Of a stretch of DNA of 64,000 bases, positions 60,779 through 64,000 are shown in pieces. Origin of the DNA: Pseudocitrobacter vendiensis (GTDB lineage: Bacteria > Pseudomonadota > Gammaproteobacteria > Enterobacterales > Enterobacteriaceae). The notes under the pieces were generated by a model. That model was not told where the DNA came from. It ran no database searches and saw only the letters and a program-made list of their open reading frames with translations. Numbering within the stretch: the stretch's first letter is position 1; each line of letters starts with the position of its first letter. The stretch is taken from contig NZ_CALSBS010000001.1 in assembly GCF_943590815.1 (NCBI RefSeq), positions 186,001-250,000 on the forward strand, given 5' to 3'. Position numbers and translations under genes: made by a program.

Positions 60779-60858
60779 TGTTTTTTGTTGGCAAATTTAG
60801 CGCTGGGGAGTAGAATTAATCACCTGCCCGATCAACCCGCCACCAGGTAGCTTTGTTC

Positions 60859-62880
60859 ATGAGTAAACCGTTCAAATTACATTCGGCTTTCCAACCCTCT
60901 GGCGACCAGCCTGACGCTATCGCGCGCCTGAAAGAAGGGCTGGAAGATGGTCTCGCGCATCAAACGCTGTTGGGGGTAACCGGTTCGGGGAAAACCTTCA
61001 CTGTGGCCAACGTCATTGCCGATCTCCAGCGCCCGACAATGGTACTCGCGCCAAACAAAACGCTGGCGGCGCAGCTTTATGGCGAGATGAAAGAGTTTTT
61101 CCCCGAAAACGCCGTTGAATTTTTCGTCTCCTACTACGATTACTATCAGCCGGAAGCCTACGTCCCAAGCTCAGATACCTTCATCGAGAAAGATGCCTCG
61201 GTGAACGAACACATTGAGCAGATGCGTCTGTCGGCGACCAAAGCCTTGCTTGAGCGTCGTGATGTCATCGTGGTGGCTTCCGTGTCGGCAATTTACGGGT
61301 TGGGCGACCCGGATCTCTACCTGAAAATGATGCTGCATCTGACGGTCGGGATGATTATCGACCAGCGCGCCATCCTGCGTCGTCTGGCTGAGCTGCAATA
61401 CGCGCGCAACGATCAGGCATTTCAGCGTGGTACTTTCCGCGTGCGCGGCGAAGTCATCGACATCTTCCCGGCGGAATCAGAAGACCTGGCACTGCGCGTT
61501 GAACTGTTTGATGAAGAAGTCGAGCGCCTGTCGCTGTTTGACCCCTTGACGGGCCACGTTGAGGGAACCATTCAGCGTTTTACGGTGTACCCGAAAACGC
61601 ACTACGTCACCCCACGCGAGCGCATCGTGCAGGCGATGGAAGAGATCAAAGACGAGCTGGTTGACCGTCGTAAAGTGCTGCTGGAAAACAACAAACTGCT
61701 TGAAGAGCAGCGGTTGAGTCAACGCACGCAGTTTGACCTCGAAATGATGAATGAACTGGGCTACTGCTCGGGCATTGAAAACTATTCACGCTATCTTTCT
61801 GGTCGCGGGCCGGGCGAGCCGCCGCCGACGCTGTTTGACTACCTTCCGGCGGACGGCCTGCTGGTCATTGATGAATCCCACGTGACCATCCCGCAAATTG
61901 GCGGCATGTATCGCGGCGACCGGGCACGTAAAGAGACGCTGGTGGAGTACGGTTTCCGTCTGCCGTCGGCCCTTGATAACCGTCCGCTGAAGTTTGAAGA
62001 ATTTGAGGCGCTCGCGCCGCAAACGATTTACGTGTCTGCGACGCCGGGGAATTACGAGCTTGAGAAATCCGGCGATGAAGTTATCGATCAGGTAGTGCGT
62101 CCGACTGGTCTGCTTGATCCGATTATTGAAGTGCGCCCGGTGGCAACGCAGGTGGATGATCTGCTATCAGAAATACGCGTGCGCACCGCCATTAACGAGC
62201 GCGTGCTGGTCACCACGCTGACCAAGCGGATGGCGGAAGATCTCACCGAGTATCTTGAAGAGCACGGTGAGCGCGTTCGCTATCTGCACTCGGATATCGA
62301 CACCGTTGAACGTATGGAAATCATTCGCGATCTGCGCCTTGGCGAGTTCGATGTGCTGGTGGGCATTAACCTGTTGCGAGAAGGTCTCGATATGCCTGAA
62401 GTGTCGCTGGTCGCGATTCTGGATGCCGATAAAGAGGGCTTTCTGCGTTCCGAGCGTTCGCTTATTCAGACCATCGGTCGCGCCGCGCGTAACATCAACG
62501 GTAAGGCGATTCTGTACGGCGATAAAATTACGCCATCAATGGCGAAGGCTATTGGTGAAACTGAACGTCGTCGCGAGAAACAGCAGCGCTATAACGAAGA
62601 GCACGGCATTGTTCCGCAGGGCCTGAACAAGAAAGTGGTCGATATTCTGGCGCTGGGTGAGGGGCTTGCGAAAACCAAAGGTAAAGGTCGCGGTAAGTCT
62701 CGCGGTGCTGCGCAAATTGTTGAAGCGGATCAGGTGCTGACGCCAAAAGCATTGCAGCAGCAAATTCAATCGCTGGAGGCGCAAATGTTGCAGCATGCGC
62801 AGAATCTGGAGTTTGAAGAAGCCGCTGAGATCCGCGATAAACTTCATCAGCTACGTGAATTGTTTATCGCGGCGTCATAA
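60859..62880 (+). CDS. uvrB: Excinuclease ABC subunit B
   Basis: DNA-damage-verifying helicase-like subunit of nucleotide excision repair. The 673-aa length equals E. coli. Order: Walker [10 protein letters not shown] near 39, the beta-hairpin region [12 protein letters not shown] near 92, DESH Walker B near 338, helicase motifs V-VI ([19 protein letters not shown]), and a C-terminal UVR motif ([19 protein letters not shown]) that binds UvrC. The start at MSKPFKLH is chosen over the upstream TTG. SOS-controlled through the LexA box. Confidence 0.98.
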   Translation: MSKPFKLHSAFQPSGDQPDAIARLKEGLEDGLAHQTLLGVTGSGKTFTVANVIADLQRPTMVLAPNKTLAAQLYGEMKEFFPENAVEFFVSYYDYYQPEAYVPSSDTFIEKDASVNEHIEQMRLSATKALLERRDVIVVASVSAIYGLGDPDLYLKMMLHLTVGMIIDQRAILRRLAELQYARNDQAFQRGTFRVRGEVIDIFPAESEDLALRVELFDEEVERLSLFDPLTGHVEGTIQRFTVYPKTHYVTPRERIVQAMEEIKDELVDRRKVLLENNKLLEEQRLSQRTQFDLEMMNELGYCSGIENYSRYLSGRGPGEPPPTLFDYLPADGLLVIDESHVTIPQIGGMYRGDRARKETLVEYGFRLPSALDNRPLKFEEFEALAPQTIYVSATPGNYELEKSGDEVIDQVVRPTGLLDPIIEVRPVATQVDDLLSEIRVRTAINERVLVTTLTKRMAEDLTEYLEEHGERVRYLHSDIDTVERMEIIRDLRLGEFDVLVGINLLREGLDMPEVSLVAILDADKEGFLRSERSLIQTIGRAARNINGKAILYGDKITPSMAKAIGETERRREKQQRYNEEHGIVPQGLNKKVVDILALGEGLAKTKGKGRGKSRGAAQIVEADQVLTPKALQQQIQSLEAQMLQHAQNLEFEEAAEIRDKLHQLRELFIAAS

Positions 62881-62893
62881 TCTCTAAAAATTG

Positions 62894-62925
62894 AGGCTGG
62901 CATCACACATGACAATGCCAGCCTT
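62894..62925 (+). terminator. uvrB terminator hairpin
   Basis: AGGCTGGCAT / ATGCCAGCCT, a 10-bp stem with a 12-nt loop, 13 nt after the uvrB stop. Its right arm runs into the first half of the PmrA-box; only a short T-rich tail follows. Confidence 0.7.
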
Positions 62926-62939
62926 AATGTTCGCTTAAT
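62923..62939 (+). promoter_or_regulatory. PmrA box (perfect CTTAAT-N5-CTTAAT)
   Basis: CTTAAT (62923-62928), GTTCG, CTTAAT (62934-62939): both half-sites fit the published PmrA/BasR consensus YTTAAK with exact 5-bp spacing. A -10-like GATAAT follows at 62950-62955, and the small peptide gene starts 43 bp after the box. This is the arrangement of PmrA-activated promoters, where the box replaces a good -35. Confidence 0.8.
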
Positions 62940-62981
62940 ATCCAACATGGATAATTTCCTCATCAACAAGAGGATAGCGCC

Positions 62982-63074
62982 ATGTCTAATCTAAACGTTC
63001 AGCAATCTCTAACTCTGTTATTTTCCGGCCTGATTGTCGTCGGTTTTCTCAGCCACTGGGTTCTGACTTTTTAA
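62982..63074 (+). CDS. PmrR-like 30-aa membrane peptide
   Basis: Thirty codons starting MSNLNVQQSLTLLFSG and ending SHWVLTF, with AAGAGGA 7 nt before the ATG. Residues 9-28 form one hydrophobic span. Spacing of N, V, SLT, FS, L, V, FL, W and T resembles PmrR as I remember it (about 29 aa), the PmrA-induced peptide that inhibits the lipid A phosphotransferase LpxT. A perfect PmrA box upstream supports this. The last 57 nt are antisense to the 3' end of the kinase gene. Homology is from memory and should be verified. If not PmrR it is still a likely small membrane protein. Confidence 0.65.
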   Translation: MSNLNVQQSLTLLFSGLIVVGFLSHWVLTF

Positions 63075-64000
63075 CGTCGATTTCAGGTTCGCGGGTGTGA
63101 ATGCAATCCATGCCCGCGTGCCGCTTCTCTCTTCACGATTTTGCAAATAAAACGCCGCTTCGTGCAGCTGCGCAATTCGCGTGACAATACTTAACCCCAA
63201 TCCAATTCCGCCATAGCGGCTGTCCATTCGTACAAACGCCTGGCTCAGTTCGCCCACTTTTGATTCATCAATGCCTGGACCTTCATCCTCGACTATCAAC
63301 ATCGGCGTGGGGGATGCGGCAGCGGAGAGTGTAATGGTTGAATGAGTTGGGCTGTAACGGTACGCGTTTTCGACCAGGTTACGCACCATCACCTTTATCA
63401 ACGTGGCATCGCCGGCTACTGCGATGTCCTGGACGTTTTCCCTTATCACCAGCGTCTGTTCGCGTCCTTTTAGCATGGATTCCAGCTCATCCCTCAGCGG
63501 CAAAATCACATCCGCCATTAACTCAACGCGCTGGTAGCTGCCGGCGGAAAATGACTGGCCCACACGCGCGAGTTGCAGTAGCTGGGCTACGCTGTTAGTC
63601 ATTTGATCCAGACGCTGAATCAGCGGCCCAACGTTAATAGCCTGTGTTTTTTCAATGAGTTCCAGATGCAAACGTAAACCCGCCAGCGGAGTGCGGAGTT
63701 CATGAGCCACATCGGCGGTGAATAAACGTTCGCGATCGAGTGTTTGCGTCAAACGCGCCACCAGTTGGTTGATGGCCGACGTTACAGCATCCACTTCCAG
63801 AACGGTTTTTTCCAGATGAATCGGTTGCAGGTTATCGGGAGTACGTGCATCGAGTTCTTTTTGCAGGTCAGACAGCGGGCGGGTGATGCGTTTCACCGCT
63901 TTCATACAGACAAACAGCGCCAGGCCAATAATCACCAGGCTGGGAACCAGCAAGCTGGCTACCGCTTCGCGAACCTCGTGTTGAATGTGTTTGGCGTTGT
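63018..64000 (-). CDS. PmrB/BasS-like sensor histidine kinase (partial, 5' end off window)
   Basis: C-terminal part of a two-component sensor. In order it has the end of a periplasmic segment (HEVREAVASLLVP), a transmembrane helix, a HAMP linker (AVKRITRPLSDLQKELDART), the H-box FTADVAHELRTPLAG, the N-box NLVENAYRYSP and G-boxes DEGPGIDES and GGIGLGLSIV. Its best match from memory is E. coli BasS/PmrB, but at an estimated 60-65% identity, lower than neighbouring genes show. This suggests a paralog rather than the standard pmrB. The TTG near 63953 is internal, since coding continues to the window edge. The last 19 codons overlap the antisense peptide gene. The cognate regulator would lie upstream, outside the window. 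Confidence 0.85.
   Translation of the reverse strand, partial: NAKHIQHEVREAVASLLVPSLVIIGLALFVCMKAVKRITRPLSDLQKELDARTPDNLQPIHLEKTVLEVDAVTSAINQLVARLTQTLDRERLFTADVAHELRTPLAGLRLHLELIEKTQAINVGPLIQRLDQMTNSVAQLLQLARVGQSFSAGSYQRVELMADVILPLRDELESMLKGREQTLVIRENVQDIAVAGDATLIKVMVRNLVENAYRYSPTHSTITLSAAASPTPMLIVEDEGPGIDESKVGELSQAFVRMDSRYGGIGLGLSIVTRIAQLHEAAFYLQNREERSGTRAWIAFTPANLKSTLKSQNPVAEKTDDNQAGK

Larger units (their letters stand above)
60111..60858. promoter_or_regulatory. uvrB upstream region
   Basis: About 750 bp with no convincing gene; the 72-codon frame 60632-60850 has no ribosome site or protein character. It holds DnaA boxes and a LexA box, listed separately. The part next to the ABC ATPase (60111-60300) presumably contains that gene's promoter. 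The uvrB promoters lie between 60550 and 60790. Confidence 0.7.

Noticed and set aside
60632-60850. 72-codon frame before uvrB
   Set aside because: It spans the uvrB promoter and LexA box and lacks a ribosome site.

Overview
This window is chromosomal DNA of an enteric gammaproteobacterium of the Escherichia / Salmonella / Citrobacter group. Gene order follows the E. coli K-12 region from gltA to uvrB almost gene for gene (gltA-sdhCDAB-sucABCD, mngRAB, cydABX, tol-pal, the Lys/Val tRNA cluster, nadA-pnuC, aroG, gpmA, galETKM, modEF/acrZ/modABC, pgl, bioA/bioBFCD, uvrB). The proteins look close to their K-12 counterparts, but several genes sit where K-12 has none. A Citrobacter-like genome fits best. 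Species cannot be fixed from the sequence alone. I see no prophage, insertion sequence, CRISPR array or replication origin.

Layout: (1) 1-12,015: the TCA block, with gltA leftward and sdhCDAB-sucABCD rightward, ending in an SdhX-like 3'UTR RNA and a strong terminator. (2) 12,134-14,190: two accessory envelope genes (a secreted DUF2135-like/TPR protein and a predicted outer-membrane barrel). (3) 14,387-19,887: mngR / mngAB for mannosylglycerate. (4) 20,568-23,709: cytochrome bd oxidase (cydABX, ybgE) behind two FNR-like boxes. (5) 23,982-29,665: ybgC-tolQRAB-pal-cpoB, the envelope-constriction machine. (6) 29,750-30,910: a seven-tRNA operon (5 Lys, 2 Val) with three tRNA-3'-end remnants that could fold like cloverleaves. 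(7) 31,146-36,634: nadA-pnuC, zitB, ybgS, aroG, gpmA. (8) 36,854-42,279: the galETKM operon and an extra DUF2167-like membrane protein. (9) 42,446-48,546: molybdate regulation and uptake, acrZ, ybhA. (10) 48,665-51,142: a UbiD-family decarboxylase with a divergent LysR regulator. (11) 51,340-59,422: pgl, ybhC, ybhB and the biotin cluster. (12) 59,388-64,000: an orphan UrtE-like ABC ATPase, uvrB, and a PmrB/BasS-like sensor kinase facing a 30-codon membrane peptide.

The most interesting signal is at 62,923-63,074. A perfect PmrA-box (CTTAAT-N5-CTTAAT) precedes a 30-aa single-span membrane peptide that resembles PmrR, the PmrA-induced inhibitor of LpxT. It is convergent with, and overlaps, the 3' end of a PmrB-like kinase gene that runs off the window. 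This suggests a self-contained lipid-A-modification control module beside uvrB.

Classical regulatory sites are well preserved: CRP at sdhC and mngA, NadR at nadA, TyrR at aroG, Fur at gpmA, GalR OE/OI at galE, ModE at modA, BirA at bioA/bioB, LexA and DnaA at uvrB. REP/BIME repeats lie in most operon gaps. Comparisons with K-12 proteins and gene order are from memory, not from a database search.
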